Notes under the pieces: model-generated
The model's input: only the letters and a program-made list of their open reading frames with translations
Told to the model about the DNA's origin: nothing
The model's database searches: none
Position numbers and translations under genes: made by a program
Shown: one piece after another, positions 9,644-18,149 of the stretch
How the letters are laid out: each line of letters begins with the position of its first letter
How positions within the stretch are numbered: the stretch's first letter is position 1
Assembly (NCBI GenBank): GCA_944351415.1
Contig: CALVPQ010000015.1
Coordinates: 1-36,482 of the forward strand
DNA: 36,482 nucleotides
Direction of reading: 5' to 3'
Source: an uncultured Clostridia bacterium
Lineage (GTDB): Bacteria; Bacillota; Clostridia; Christensenellales; UBA1242

Positions 9644-9695
9644 TACTATAGAGAAGTCAAAATTTTTATTTTGAAATTTTAAAATTGGAGGGGAA

Positions 9696-11114
9696 ATGGC
9701 AAAAGGTGACGTTAAAAAAGGTTTTGCTACATATTTACTTATATTATTGTTAATAATAGTAGCTGCTTTTTTGGTGGTAATAGTTGTCATGCTTTTTTCA
9801 CCATTTAAAAATGTATTAGGCTTTCAATATATGATTTATAGAATTGGGGGTGAACCTGTTTATCGAACAGATGATGGTGAAACTATCACTTTTGAAAATA
9901 TTGATGAAATAAATATTGAATGCGGATATGCAAATGTGGTTATTGAAAGGTCTCTTGAAGTGGATAGAGATGCGGTAATGATTGAAAATAGGTGTAAGGG
10001 ATTTGCAAATTCCAATGATAACACAAGTTTTTCAGTTGAAATTTATTTTTCTGATGAAGACAATTCAATTTTGAATATAGAAGTATCAGAACCTGAGGGA
10101 TTTTTATTTTTTGATAGAGGAATAACAATTAGCATATTAGTTCCTGCACAATCAAGTTATGCTCTTGAAAATACTAATATAAATGTAACAAACACAAGTG
10201 GTAATATAATAATTGGCAATGCACTAAGTTTATCAAGTAATGCTGATGAAACAGGGTTCTTAAGTCATATAGAAGCAAATTCACTAAACCTAAGAACTGA
10301 TAGTGGACAAATATCATTAAATAGGTATCTTGAAGAAAACTTAGATAATTTATTTATAAGGTCAAACTCAGGCAGAGTTATTTCTTATGTTTCTGATTTA
10401 ACAATAACAAATAGTTTTGAAATACATACAACTTCTGGTATTGCAGAGTTTACAAACTTAACATACTCAAATACTAGCGGAGAAGGTTTGGTTCTTGACC
10501 TAAATAATGGAGAAATGCAGGCAGATAATATCAAGGGCTATATAGCCTTAAATATTGACAGTGGATACCTTGATATAACAAATTTACAAGGTTCACTCAA
10601 TGCTAATGATTCTGTTGTTCAGATGAATGAGGCAACTATCACTATTGACTCTATAGAAGGAGACATAAGTTTACCATTTGCTAATAATAGCACAATAGTT
10701 ATCGGTGAAATGTCTGACAATAGTCAAATTTATGTAAGGGGTGCCGCTAGTGATGTTCAAATTCAAACTCTTCGTGGCAAAGGGTTTATAGAAACAACAT
10801 CAGGGAATGTAGATATTCACTCTTATGCAGATGATTTATCAATAGAAACTGAAAGTGGAAATATAAATATAATCTATGAAAGTCCTGAAGTTAATAATGA
10901 AATCAATTTAACATCTCAAAATGGAGAGATAAGTCTAAGTGTGTTAGATAGTTTGGCTTTTGCACTTTATGCTTACGATGTAAGTGGAAATGCAAGTTCT
11001 AATATAGATGTGCAATGGCAAGCAGACAGTTTTTCAAATCCACTAGTTGTTAACAATGGAAGCAAATATATAAACATAACCACAGATGGACATATAACTG
11101 TTTCACTAATTTAA
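9696..11114 (+). CDS. Membrane-anchored DUF4097-like beta-repeat protein
   Basis: The 472-residue protein has a basic N-terminus (KGDVKK) and one strong membrane helix (about 12-34), with the remaining ~435 residues predicted outside the cell. The outer part is acidic and built of many short beta strands with recurrent SG/NG turns (NTSGNI, TDSGQI, TTSGI, NIDSGYL, TTSGNVDI, TESGNINI, SQNGEI), the pattern of DUF4097/adhesin-like beta-helix domains. The biochemical role of that family is not established. The start is fixed by the ribosome site GGAGGGG. The gene stands alone, with its own promoter and a strong terminator, so the context gives no function. Confidence 0.75.
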   Translation: MAKGDVKKGFATYLLILLLIIVAAFLVVIVVMLFSPFKNVLGFQYMIYRIGGEPVYRTDDGETITFENIDEINIECGYANVVIERSLEVDRDAVMIENRCKGFANSNDNTSFSVEIYFSDEDNSILNIEVSEPEGFLFFDRGITISILVPAQSSYALENTNINVTNTSGNIIIGNALSLSSNADETGFLSHIEANSLNLRTDSGQISLNRYLEENLDNLFIRSNSGRVISYVSDLTITNSFEIHTTSGIAEFTNLTYSNTSGEGLVLDLNNGEMQADNIKGYIALNIDSGYLDITNLQGSLNANDSVVQMNEATITIDSIEGDISLPFANNSTIVIGEMSDNSQIYVRGAASDVQIQTLRGKGFIETTSGNVDIHSYADDLSIETESGNINIIYESPEVNNEINLTSQNGEISLSVLDSLAFALYAYDVSGNASSNIDVQWQADSFSNPLVVNNGSKYINITTDGHITVSLI

Positions 11115-11115
11115 T

Positions 11116-11148
11116 AAAAAAAAGCTTTCTCAATTGAAAGCTTTTTTT
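11116..11148 (+). terminator. Rho-independent terminator
   Basis: Arms AAAGCTTTC and GAAAGCTTT around a six-base loop, followed by a T run, immediately after the stop codon of the DUF4097-like gene. Confidence 0.9.
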
Positions 11149-11217
11149 ATGATTATTTAATTAATAAAACTTTATAATTTTAAAGATTATTCTTTATTTA
11201 TTTTCTTATAAAATAAT

Positions 11218-11246
11218 TTGTAATCAGAATTATATTTTGTTATAAT
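11218..11246 (+). promoter_or_regulatory. Promoter of the sbcD-like operon
   Basis: TTGTAA (11218-11223), a 17-base spacer and TATAAT (11241-11246). An AAGGA ribosome site follows before the ATG at 11264, so unlike truA this transcript has a short leader of about ten bases. Confidence 0.75.
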
Positions 11247-11263
11247 TTATCAGAAGGATTTTT

Positions 11264-12310
11264 ATGAAAATACTACATACTGCAGATTTGCATCTAGGTG
11301 CAAAGAATATAAAATTGCCATTAGATAAGCAAACAGAAATAAGAAATGAACAAAATTTATTAATAACAAGATTATTTGATAAAGCATATCAGAATGAATA
11401 TGATGTTATATTGATATGCGGAGATTTATTTCACGCCAAGAATATTCAATCAAAAATAGTTAATAACTTTTTTAAAGCCGTTGAAAATTTTTCACGACCT
11501 GTTTTGTATGTTAAGGGTAATCATGATGAAAAATTTGATTTCAGTGTAACAATACCTGATAATTTTATTATTTTAGATGAGAATAATCCAACTTACAAAT
11601 TGGAAGATGTTATGTTCTTTGGACATATATCCCCAAATACAATAGATAAATATTATAATAAAAATTTAAAGAATATTCTGCTTCTCCATGGTGATATAAA
11701 AAATAAAACAAGTTCAGATTTTGTTGATATAAATATGTATACTTCAAAATTTCATTTTGATTATATTGCTTTAGGTCATACACACAGCTTTGAAAAATTT
11801 AATTTTGCAGGTGTAGTTGCTGCATATCCAGGCAGTTTATTTTCAAATGGTTTTGATGAAACTGGCGAGAAGGGATACATAGAAATTACTTTGGAAGAAA
11901 ACCTAAAAGTCAATTTTGTTTCTTACCCGGGCAGAAGGTATGTGATAGCTAATTGTGATATAACAAATCTTATAAACTATAATGAAATTATAGATAAAAT
12001 TCAAAGCGAGCTTAAAAAAATAGGCAGTAAAGATGACTTGGCACGGGTTATTTTATATGGATATTATACAGAAGAAAGTGAAAAATATATCCATTCAATA
12101 GAGCAGGTTTTAAAAGAACAATTTTATTATTTTGAACTTATTGATAACACAAAACTGAAAATAGATTTTGAAAAAATAAAAAATGAAGATTTATCATTTA
12201 AGGCTGAATTTTTGCTTCTTGTGGAAAAAGGAGAACAAGACGAAGAGCTTAAAAATAAAATAAGTCAACTTGGTATTGAAGCATTAAGGGGAGATGATAT
12301 TTCAATATGA
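11264..12310 (+). CDS. SbcD/Mre11-type (YhaO-like) metallophosphoesterase nuclease
   Basis: Predicted Mn-dependent DNA nuclease subunit of an SbcCD/Mre11-Rad50-like complex acting on DNA ends and hairpins. All calcineurin-type metal motifs are present in the 348-residue chain: HTADLHLG (Asp8, His10), CGDLFH (about 50), KGNHDE (about 85), LLHGD (about 144) and LGHTH (about 170). The C-terminal third is a capping or partner-binding region without clear motifs. The last four bases (ATGA) overlap the start of the ATPase gene, so the two are translationally coupled and very likely form one complex. In Bacillus subtilis the comparable pair is YhaO/YhaN; which of the SbcCD or YhaON branches this belongs to is not settled. 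Confidence 0.88.
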   Translation: MKILHTADLHLGAKNIKLPLDKQTEIRNEQNLLITRLFDKAYQNEYDVILICGDLFHAKNIQSKIVNNFFKAVENFSRPVLYVKGNHDEKFDFSVTIPDNFIILDENNPTYKLEDVMFFGHISPNTIDKYYNKNLKNILLLHGDIKNKTSSDFVDINMYTSKFHFDYIALGHTHSFEKFNFAGVVAAYPGSLFSNGFDETGEKGYIEITLEENLKVNFVSYPGRRYVIANCDITNLINYNEIIDKIQSELKKIGSKDDLARVILYGYYTEESEKYIHSIEQVLKEQFYYFELIDNTKLKIDFEKIKNEDLSFKAEFLLLVEKGEQDEELKNKISQLGIEALRGDDISI

Positions 12311-14064
12311 TACTAACAAAATTACATATAGAAAACTTTGGTAAACTACATAATATTGATTTTAAATTTAAAGAGAATATAAATCAACTTTTAGAAGAAA
12401 ATGGTTGGGGAAAGAGCACTTTCACTATATTTATAAAGGCAATGTTTTATGGTATGCCCGCAAAAACAAGGGGAAATGATTATAAGTCGCAACGAACAAA
12501 ATATATGCCATGGCAGGGTGGAACGTATGGCGGATATATAGAATATAAGCAAGGTGAAAATACTTATAGAGTAACACGAACTTTTGGTAAAACTCCAGAA
12601 AGTGATACCTTTGAACTATTTAATTTAGAAACTAATACAGCTATAAAAGAAGAAAAAAAATCTTTAGGGGAAGATATTTTTGGAATAGGAGAAGATTCTT
12701 TTAATATGACTGCTTTTTTCCCACAACTTGACTTTAAAAGTTCAGCAAATTCAGAACTTACAGCAAATTTGACTGGTGTAAATAAATATCAGAATGACCT
12801 TGCAAATATAGATAATGCAATAAAAAAATTAAATGAAAAAAGACTTGAAATAAAAAGACAAATACCAAAAAAATCAGATATTGAAGAAAGAAGGCTAAAA
12901 CTTGGGCAAATAAAGTCTTTGAAAATGTCTATGAGCAATGAAATTGAAAAAGAGAGAGAAAAATTAAAAACACTAGAGGAAGATAATTTGCTTCTTAGTG
13001 AAAAAATAGCAGTTGAAAGAGATAAACTAAAAATTCAACAGGATAAATATAAAAATAAGATGCTTATAGAAGATAAAGTAAAAGAATTTTCAACAGAAAT
13101 TAATAAGCTTTATTCAAAACAAGCAGAAATACAAAATAAGACTATTGAAGATTTGAATTTGCAAAAAGAAAACCCAATTAAAAAAATGATGTTTATTCTA
13201 ATAGCAATACTTTCAGCTTTATTTATTGCTTCAATAGTTTTATATGTATTAAATGTTATAGATTTGGCTCTTTTTATAAGTATAATAGTATTAAGTATCA
13301 TTTTGATTGTGGTTGATGTTATTATTTATAAAAAACGTTCAAAAATAAATAAATCAGAAAAAGAGGCAACTTCACTTACTATTGATTTTAAAACAAAAAT
13401 TGATGAATTAAATGGAGAGCTAAATAAACTTAATGATGTTTTAAAAAATGAATATGAAAATATTTCTTTACCTGAGAATTCAACTCTTGATGAGCTGTTA
13501 CTCAAACAAAGTAATTTAAAAGGGGAGTATATATCTTTAAATAATAAAATTACTAATTTAAGTAACGAAATTGATAATACAATAAACCAAGAAGAATATC
13601 TGTCAAGCCAGATTGAAGAATATAAAGATAGATTGATAGCTTTTGAAGAAAAATATAATATAATTGAGAAAACAATAGAATATCTTTTAAAGGCAAAAGA
13701 CAATGTAGCCTCTCGTTATGTAAGCACCATTAATAGTGAATTTTCAAATATACTTGTTAAATTTAATATTGATGCAAAGAGATTTGTTATTGATAATCAA
13801 TGGGAAGTTAAGGAACAAACAAACCTAGGTAGCAAAGAATTTGAATATTCATCACAAGGTTTACAGGATATAATATCTTTTTGCCAAAGGATAAGTTTAA
13901 TAAATAAAATTTATAAAAAAGAGAGACCTTTTATTATTTTAGATGATACGTTTGTAAACTTAGATGATAATATGATGCAGTGTGCGAAGGAAGTAACAAA
14001 GCAACTTTCAAAAAATTATCAAATATTGTATATTTGTTGTCACTCAAGGTGTAAAATAATTTAA
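12307..14064 (+). CDS. SbcC/Rad50-like (YhaN-type) coiled-coil ATPase with a central membrane hairpin
   Basis: This 585-residue SMC-like ATPase is the partner of the upstream nuclease. The N-terminal half-domain has the P-loop ENGWGKST (31-38), where Glu stands at the usual first glycine. Two coiled-coil arms (about 170-290 and 350-470) flank two adjacent hydrophobic helices (about 293-315 and 318-342), where Rad50/SbcC would carry a zinc hook. The C-terminal half has the ABC signature-like YSSQGLQDI (about 513) and Walker B FIILDDTF (about 543). The protein is much shorter than SbcC (~1000 residues). The central helices suggest that the complex is held at the membrane. The start is the ATG in the ATGA overlap; it lacks a good ribosome site of its own, as expected for coupling. 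Confidence 0.82.
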   Translation: MILTKLHIENFGKLHNIDFKFKENINQLLEENGWGKSTFTIFIKAMFYGMPAKTRGNDYKSQRTKYMPWQGGTYGGYIEYKQGENTYRVTRTFGKTPESDTFELFNLETNTAIKEEKKSLGEDIFGIGEDSFNMTAFFPQLDFKSSANSELTANLTGVNKYQNDLANIDNAIKKLNEKRLEIKRQIPKKSDIEERRLKLGQIKSLKMSMSNEIEKEREKLKTLEEDNLLLSEKIAVERDKLKIQQDKYKNKMLIEDKVKEFSTEINKLYSKQAEIQNKTIEDLNLQKENPIKKMMFILIAILSALFIASIVLYVLNVIDLALFISIIVLSIILIVVDVIIYKKRSKINKSEKEATSLTIDFKTKIDELNGELNKLNDVLKNEYENISLPENSTLDELLLKQSNLKGEYISLNNKITNLSNEIDNTINQEEYLSSQIEEYKDRLIAFEEKYNIIEKTIEYLLKAKDNVASRYVSTINSEFSNILVKFNIDAKRFVIDNQWEVKEQTNLGSKEFEYSSQGLQDIISFCQRISLINKIYKKERPFIILDDTFVNLDDNMMQCAKEVTKQLSKNYQILYICCHSRCKII

Positions 14065-14093
14065 TTTTAAAAATTTGTCTATATGTTAAATGC

Positions 14094-14187
14094 GCACTTA
14101 AAAGCAATGCCCAAAAGGGCATTATGCAAAAATTTTACATATAAATAAATCTTTGCTCAGCAAATATTTATTTATGCTTTTAAGTGC
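14094..14187. repeat. 94-bp cruciform / three-way-junction element
   Basis: A perfect 13-bp inverted repeat (14094-14106 with 14175-14187) encloses two further hairpins. Hairpin 1 is ATGCCC/GGGCAT with loop AAAA (14107-14122). Hairpin 2 has 15 pairs with one mismatch and a TCA loop (14141-14175). A T-rich stretch (TGTTTTATTTT) follows, so as RNA it could also act as an elaborate terminator of the sbcDC-like operon. No protein is encoded. Confidence 0.85.
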
Positions 14188-14292
14188 TGTTTTATTTTAA
14201 CTCTTATAATAAAAGATAACAGTAAAAATTATTGGGAATTTTTTTAAAGTATTTTACAAAAAATAGAAACATAATTTTTATAGTTATCTATC

Positions 14293-14328
14293 AAAAAAAA
14301 TCTATGACGAGAAGTCATAGATTTTTTT
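14293..14328. terminator. Bidirectional terminator between the ATPase gene and proS
   Basis: Arms AAATCTATGAC and GTCATAGATTT with loop GAGAA, A run on the left and T run on the right. It serves proS on the minus strand and read-through from the plus strand. Confidence 0.9.
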
Positions 14329-14336
14329 ATTTATTT

Positions 14337-15767
14337 TTAGTATTGAATACCCCAATACACCATATTTTTAGCTTTTTTGCCACAAACAATGCAAGTATCT
14401 GAAATATGCTCTTCTTCAAAAGGTATACATCTAGATTTCATTCCGCGTATTTCTTTCATTTTAGTTTCACACTCAACATCTCCGCACCACATAGCTTTAA
14501 TAAAACCAGGCTTAGTTTCCATAATTTCCCTAACTTGGTCAAGGGTAGTGCAAGTATAAGTTCTTTCATTTGCATGTTTAAGTGCTTTATCATACATATT
14601 TTTCTGAATGCTATTAAGAAGAGATAAAACATATTTTTTTATATCTTCAAATCTAACAATTTCTTTTGTTCCAGTATCACGTCTAGCAATAACCACTTGA
14701 TTATTCGCAACATCGCGTGGACCAACTTCAATTCGAACAGGAACACCTTTCATTTCATATTCAGCAAATTTAAAACCAGCACTTTTATCACTAACATCAC
14801 ACTGAACACGAATATTTGCTCTTTTAAGTATTTTTTCTATTAAGTTTACAGAATTTAGCACATTTTCATCATTTCTAATAGATGCAATAACAACTTGCTT
14901 AGGTGCAATTTTAGGTGGTAATACAAGTCCATTATCGTCGCCATGCACCATAATAAGAGCACCAATCATTCTTGAAGTGCAACCCCAAGATGTTTGATAA
15001 ACATATTGAAGTTTATTATTTCTGTCAACAAATTTAACATCGAAAGGTTTTGAAAATTTTTGTCCAAAGTAGTGGGAAGTAGCTGATTGAAGAGATACAC
15101 CATTATACATAAGGGCTTCAAGAGAAAGGGTATATTCAGCCCCAGAAAATTTTTCTTTTTCTGTTTTTTTACCAACAAGCACAGGTATAGCAAGATATTT
15201 TTCAAAGAATTTCTTGTAAATATTAAGCATTTTCAACGTTTCTTCTTCAGCTTCTTTTGCGGTTTCATGTATTGTATGACCCTCTTGCCATAAAAATTCA
15301 CGTGTGCGTAAGAATGGGCGAGTAGATTTTTCCCAGCGAACAACACTGCACCATTGGTTGTAAAGTTTAGGTAAATCCCTATAAGAGCTAATTATACTTG
15401 AATAATAGTCACAAAACAGTGTTTCGGAAGTTGGTCGGATAGCTAGTCTCTCTTCAAGTTGATTTTGCCCACCATAAGTAACCCATGCCGCTTCAGGAGC
15501 AAATCCTTCAACGTGTTCAGCTTCTTTTTTAAGTAAGCTTTCAGGGATAAACATAGGCATATACACATTTTCATGTCCAGTTTCTTTAAACATTTTATCA
15601 AGAGTTTTTTGCATATTTTCCCAAATTGCATAAGCATAAGGTTCAAAAACAAGACAGCCTTTAATAGAGGTGTAGTGTGCAAGGTGTGCTTGTTTTACAA
15701 TATCAGTATACCATTGAGCAAAGTCAACATCTCTTGAAGTTATTTTTTCATTTTTAACAATAGCCAT
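14337..15767 (-). CDS. proS: Prolyl-tRNA synthetase, archaeal/eukaryotic type
   Basis: Charges tRNA-Pro with proline. The 476-residue length and architecture match the archaeal-type (ProS type 3) enzyme found in some bacteria: class II core with RPTSET (about 120) and FLRTREFLWQEGHT (about 155), no bacterial editing insert, an anticodon-binding domain (about 285-385), and a C-terminal zinc-binding domain with cysteines in WCGDVECE and TCIVCGKK, ending in a C-terminal Tyr. Two close ATGs (15773 and 15767) follow AAAGGA. The second has the better spacing (nine bases against three), so I start at MAIVKNEK. A longer reading starting at 15803 is excluded because it would begin inside the -10 box. 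It is alone between its promoter and a terminator. Confidence 0.94.
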   Translation of the reverse strand: MAIVKNEKITSRDVDFAQWYTDIVKQAHLAHYTSIKGCLVFEPYAYAIWENMQKTLDKMFKETGHENVYMPMFIPESLLKKEAEHVEGFAPEAAWVTYGGQNQLEERLAIRPTSETLFCDYYSSIISSYRDLPKLYNQWCSVVRWEKSTRPFLRTREFLWQEGHTIHETAKEAEEETLKMLNIYKKFFEKYLAIPVLVGKKTEKEKFSGAEYTLSLEALMYNGVSLQSATSHYFGQKFSKPFDVKFVDRNNKLQYVYQTSWGCTSRMIGALIMVHGDDNGLVLPPKIAPKQVVIASIRNDENVLNSVNLIEKILKRANIRVQCDVSDKSAGFKFAEYEMKGVPVRIEVGPRDVANNQVVIARRDTGTKEIVRFEDIKKYVLSLLNSIQKNMYDKALKHANERTYTCTTLDQVREIMETKPGFIKAMWCGDVECETKMKEIRGMKSRCIPFEEEHISDTCIVCGKKAKNMVYWGIQY

Positions 15768-15793
15768 AAACATAAGTCCTTTTTTTCTAGAGT

Positions 15794-15822
15794 ATTTTAG
15801 CATGGAAAGAATATTTTGTCAA
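15794..15822 (-). promoter_or_regulatory. Promoter of proS
   Basis: On the minus strand a perfect TTGACA (15817-15822), a 17-base spacer and TAAAAT (15794-15799). It fixes the proS start downstream of 15794. Confidence 0.85.
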
Positions 15823-15846
15823 ATCATACAAAAACAATTTTATTTT

Positions 15847-16644
15847 TTATTGTTTAAATAATGTATAATATGTAGTAATTTTTATATTATCTTTAATTTT
15901 TTCTATGAAATTAATAAATTCAAATATGTTCATATCAGAAAGTGTATTAGGATTAATTTCAAAAGTTTCAATATCATAGTGTGTATTATCAATTTTTTGT
16001 AGGCGCTCAATCTCATCTTTACTTCTATTTAAGTATAAATTCCAATAAGGATAAATTTTTAAATGTTCGTTTAAAGTGAAATCATGACAGGTATAACATT
16101 TGTCACTTTTATTTAAAAATCTTGCAAGTTCAATATCAGCAATATTTTCAATAATTGCATGGCAAAGATTATTAGAGGGGAAATATGAATGCAAAGATTC
16201 ATGCACTAGATAGACTAGGTTATAATTCATATCAGAGTTACCTTCTAAATGGCCCCATATAAGACAATTGTTTCCGAGATTATGCCCCATCTTCAACCTA
16301 GGGCTAACAATATAAGCTGTTAAAGACAAATTAAAGTCTGTTTTTAAAATATCGTTTAAGAATTTATTAATAATGTCGCTATTTTCAGACCATGCCTTTT
16401 TAACATTTTCACAATTAATGTCTGCCTCTTCTTTGATTTTGCTAAAGAAAGGTTGTGCTTTAAGTTCATTTATAATTGAATAATCTATCAAATTTTTGTC
16501 GCATAATGGGTCATGTTGCAACTCCATATAAGAATATTTATATTTATCCCAAAGATAATTAGCAAATTCAACAGACATACGACTATTTGAAATCATTTCT
16601 CTTGCAATAACATCTTCTGAAACCAAAAAATCAATTTTTAACAT
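15847..16644 (-). CDS. Putative zincin-type metalloprotease-like protein
   Basis: I do not recognise the family of this 265-residue protein. It contains HESLH (about 147-151), a HExxH zinc-protease motif, inside a hydrophobic helix (YLVHESLHSYF), and about 20 residues on IIENIADIELARF offers a glutamate as third ligand, the layout of gluzincins. No signal peptide or membrane helix is seen, so it should be cytoplasmic. Two cysteines (CYTCH, about 182-185) lie just after. The ribosome site AAGGAG, seven bases before the ATG, supports the start. The gene is followed closely by the proS promoter; no partner gene is adjacent. The protease assignment rests only on the motif and its spacing. Confidence 0.6.
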   Translation of the reverse strand: MLKIDFLVSEDVIAREMISNSRMSVEFANYLWDKYKYSYMELQHDPLCDKNLIDYSIINELKAQPFFSKIKEEADINCENVKKAWSENSDIINKFLNDILKTDFNLSLTAYIVSPRLKMGHNLGNNCLIWGHLEGNSDMNYNLVYLVHESLHSYFPSNNLCHAIIENIADIELARFLNKSDKCYTCHDFTLNEHLKIYPYWNLYLNRSKDEIERLQKIDNTHYDIETFEINPNTLSDMNIFEFINFIEKIKDNIKITTYYTLFKQ

Positions 16645-17090
16645 TAGAACTCCTTAAGGTTAGTATAGCAAAAACTCTCAAAAATGGCAATTTTATTATA
16701 AATTTTTATATACAGTTTATTTTATATAAAAATTTAGACTTATAAAAATAAAAGTTTTAAGAAAAATTTAGAAATTTTTTTGTTATAGTGTTATAAGGGG
16801 AGCTATGCCATATAATTTTAATATGTAGGCAAATTTAAATCTATTCTTAAGATACTTTAGAGGATTATAAGAAAGAGAACTTAAACCTGCATAAAAGGAT
16901 AAAGTTAAATTATAAAAGGCCACAAAAATACAAAGGAAATTCTCTATAAAGCAGAAGTAAATTTATGATGTATTTTTTTCATAGATAAGCGAAAACAGAC
17001 AATAAGACCATTACCGTGCTAGTAATTTTTAATGACTTTAGTTAGTAGCAAGTTTTAAATATAAGAATTATTGAGATAAATAATAATAGG
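16645..17090. other. Gene-poor stretch, possibly an eroded gene
   Basis: No intact gene. A good ribosome site (AAGGGGAG, from 16795) precedes an ATG at 16805, but this frame stops after seven codons and at many later positions. Protein-like runs in other frames (for example DTLEDYKKENLNLHKRIK from about 16852) suggest a decayed gene, but the stop density is what random A/T-rich DNA would give. Confidence 0.3.
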
Positions 17091-17120
17091 AAAAAAAACT
17101 TTCGAATATAATTCGAAAGT
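17091..17120 (-). terminator. Terminator of tRNA-Leu
   Basis: Perfect 10-bp stem ACTTTCGAAT/ATTCGAAAGT with a three-base loop, directly after the tRNA 3' end on the minus strand and followed there by a T run. Confidence 0.9.
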
Positions 17121-17123
17121 TTT

Positions 17124-17209
<86 letters not shown>

Positions 17210-17260
17210 ATAAGATTATCTATTAAGTTGTGTTTAAACTGCTTGTTGTTTTAATACAAA

Positions 17261-17288
17261 ATTTTAAGTTTTTGCTTATAAATGTCAA
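17261..17288 (-). promoter_or_regulatory. Promoter of tRNA-Leu
   Basis: On the minus strand a perfect TTGACA (17283-17288), a 16-base spacer and TAAAAT (17261-17266), about 50 bases upstream of the mature 5' end. Confidence 0.75.
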
Positions 17289-17456
17289 TGTTTTATAAAA
17301 TGTTAAACTCCGTAGCACAAACAAATAAAGTTTACCTATTTAATATAACATTTACGAAGAAAAAAATCAAGCATTTTTGTTAATTTTATCAATTAAAGTA
17401 AAATTTTTAACAATTTAAAGTTTGCTTATACTAAGATACTGTGATAGTAGATATAG

Positions 17457-17743
17457 ATGAGATAGGTATTTTTGTGATAAGTGCAATTTTCTGACTATTA
17501 AAGAATTTTGCCCAGTTTGTTGCAGTAAAAAATTACGATAGGCAAGGAGAAAAGATTGCTGTTATTTTATAAATTAAAATACAATAGAATATAAGATGTT
17601 TTAAGATATTTTTAAAAAACATATTAAAGTCAATTATTTTATCGACCGATGGAATAGCACAAGCACGTAGATTTTTTATTTGCTATAGAGAATTAAATCA
17701 GTTTCAAGAAATTTATAAAATACTACTTGCACCTAACAATTGA
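17457..17743 (+). pseudogene. Decayed small zinc-ribbon protein gene (DUF2007-like signal transducing protein?)
   Basis: The frame starting at 17473 reads CDKC...CPVCC followed by SKKLR, a two-knuckle zinc ribbon, and then meets a TAG at 17539. The frame continues with coding-like residues through further stops at 17575 and 17602 (NTIEYKMF-stop-DIFKKHIKVNYF). After a frameshift near 17650 the frame from 17651 runs open for 30 codons (GIAQARRFFICYRELNQF and on) to a TGA at 17741. The joined pieces look like one small protein: an N-terminal zinc ribbon and a C-terminal alpha/beta domain. From memory this resembles DUF2007-like small putative signal transducing proteins; that family name is an inference. 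Three premature stops plus at least one frameshift make it non-functional. The start is also uncertain: ATG 17457 is in another frame. Confidence 0.6.
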
Positions 17744-17800
17744 ATTTAACTTCTTATTAAAATTTTTGCTGATAGAATAAAATAATAATACTAAAACAAA

Positions 17801-17828
17801 AAAAGCGGTTATCTTGAACCGCTGTTTT
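17801..17828 (-). terminator. Terminator of the tRNA-Gly/tRNA-Cys unit
   Basis: Stem AGCGGTT/AACCGCT with a six-base loop; on the minus strand it follows tRNA-Cys and is followed by a T run. Confidence 0.88.
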
Positions 17829-17834
17829 TGCATC

Positions 17835-17909
17835 TGGAGGTACCACCCGGATTTGAACCGGGGAATAAAGGTTTTGCAGACCTTGGCCTTACCACTTGGC
17901 GATGGTACC
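17835..17909 (-). tRNA. tRNA-Cys(GCA)
   Basis: Acceptor stem GGTACCA/TGGTACC, discriminator T, encoded CCA, D and T arms intact. The anticodon loop CTGCAAA gives GCA. It is co-transcribed with tRNA-Gly four bases upstream. Confidence 0.97.
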
Positions 17910-17913
17910 ATTA

Positions 17914-17988
17914 TGGAGCGGAAGACGGGACTCGAACCCGCGACATTTGCCTTGGCAAGGCAACGCTCTACCACTGAGCCACTCCCGC
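17914..17988 (-). tRNA. tRNA-Gly(GCC)
   Basis: Acceptor stem GCGGGAG/CTTCCGC with one G-U pair, encoded CCA, intact arms. The anticodon loop TTGCCAA gives GCC. First gene of a two-tRNA unit. Confidence 0.97.
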
Positions 17989-18041
17989 ATAGTTATCGCC
18001 TTATCTTAAAACAAAGGTAGTAAGTTAAGGTTTGCTTTATT

Positions 18042-18070
18042 AATATATCAAACTTTCATAAAAAAATCAA
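18042..18070 (-). promoter_or_regulatory. Promoter of the tRNA-Gly/tRNA-Cys unit
   Basis: On the minus strand TTGATT (18065-18070), a 17-base spacer and TATATT (18042-18047), about 55 bases before tRNA-Gly. Confidence 0.55.
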
Positions 18071-18149
18071 CTATTTTTATAAAATTTTTTATTTTATGTA
18101 AATTTTTTTTATCTCACATTATATTGTGTATGATAAAACAAAAATAAAG

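Noticed and set aside
15768..15803. Longer N-terminus of ProS (MLKYSRKKGL)
   Set aside because: Its start codon overlaps the TAAAAT -10 box; the ribosome site is downstream.
16795..17090. A gene with reassigned stop codons starting at ATG 16805 behind a good ribosome site
   Set aside because: Stops in this frame are as frequent as expected by chance at this base composition, and neighbouring genes use TAA and TGA as ordinary stops.
17723..18020. Reading frames of 68-83 codons on both strands over tRNA-Cys and tRNA-Gly
   Set aside because: They are read-throughs of tRNA genes with no ribosome site and typical tRNA-shadow peptides.
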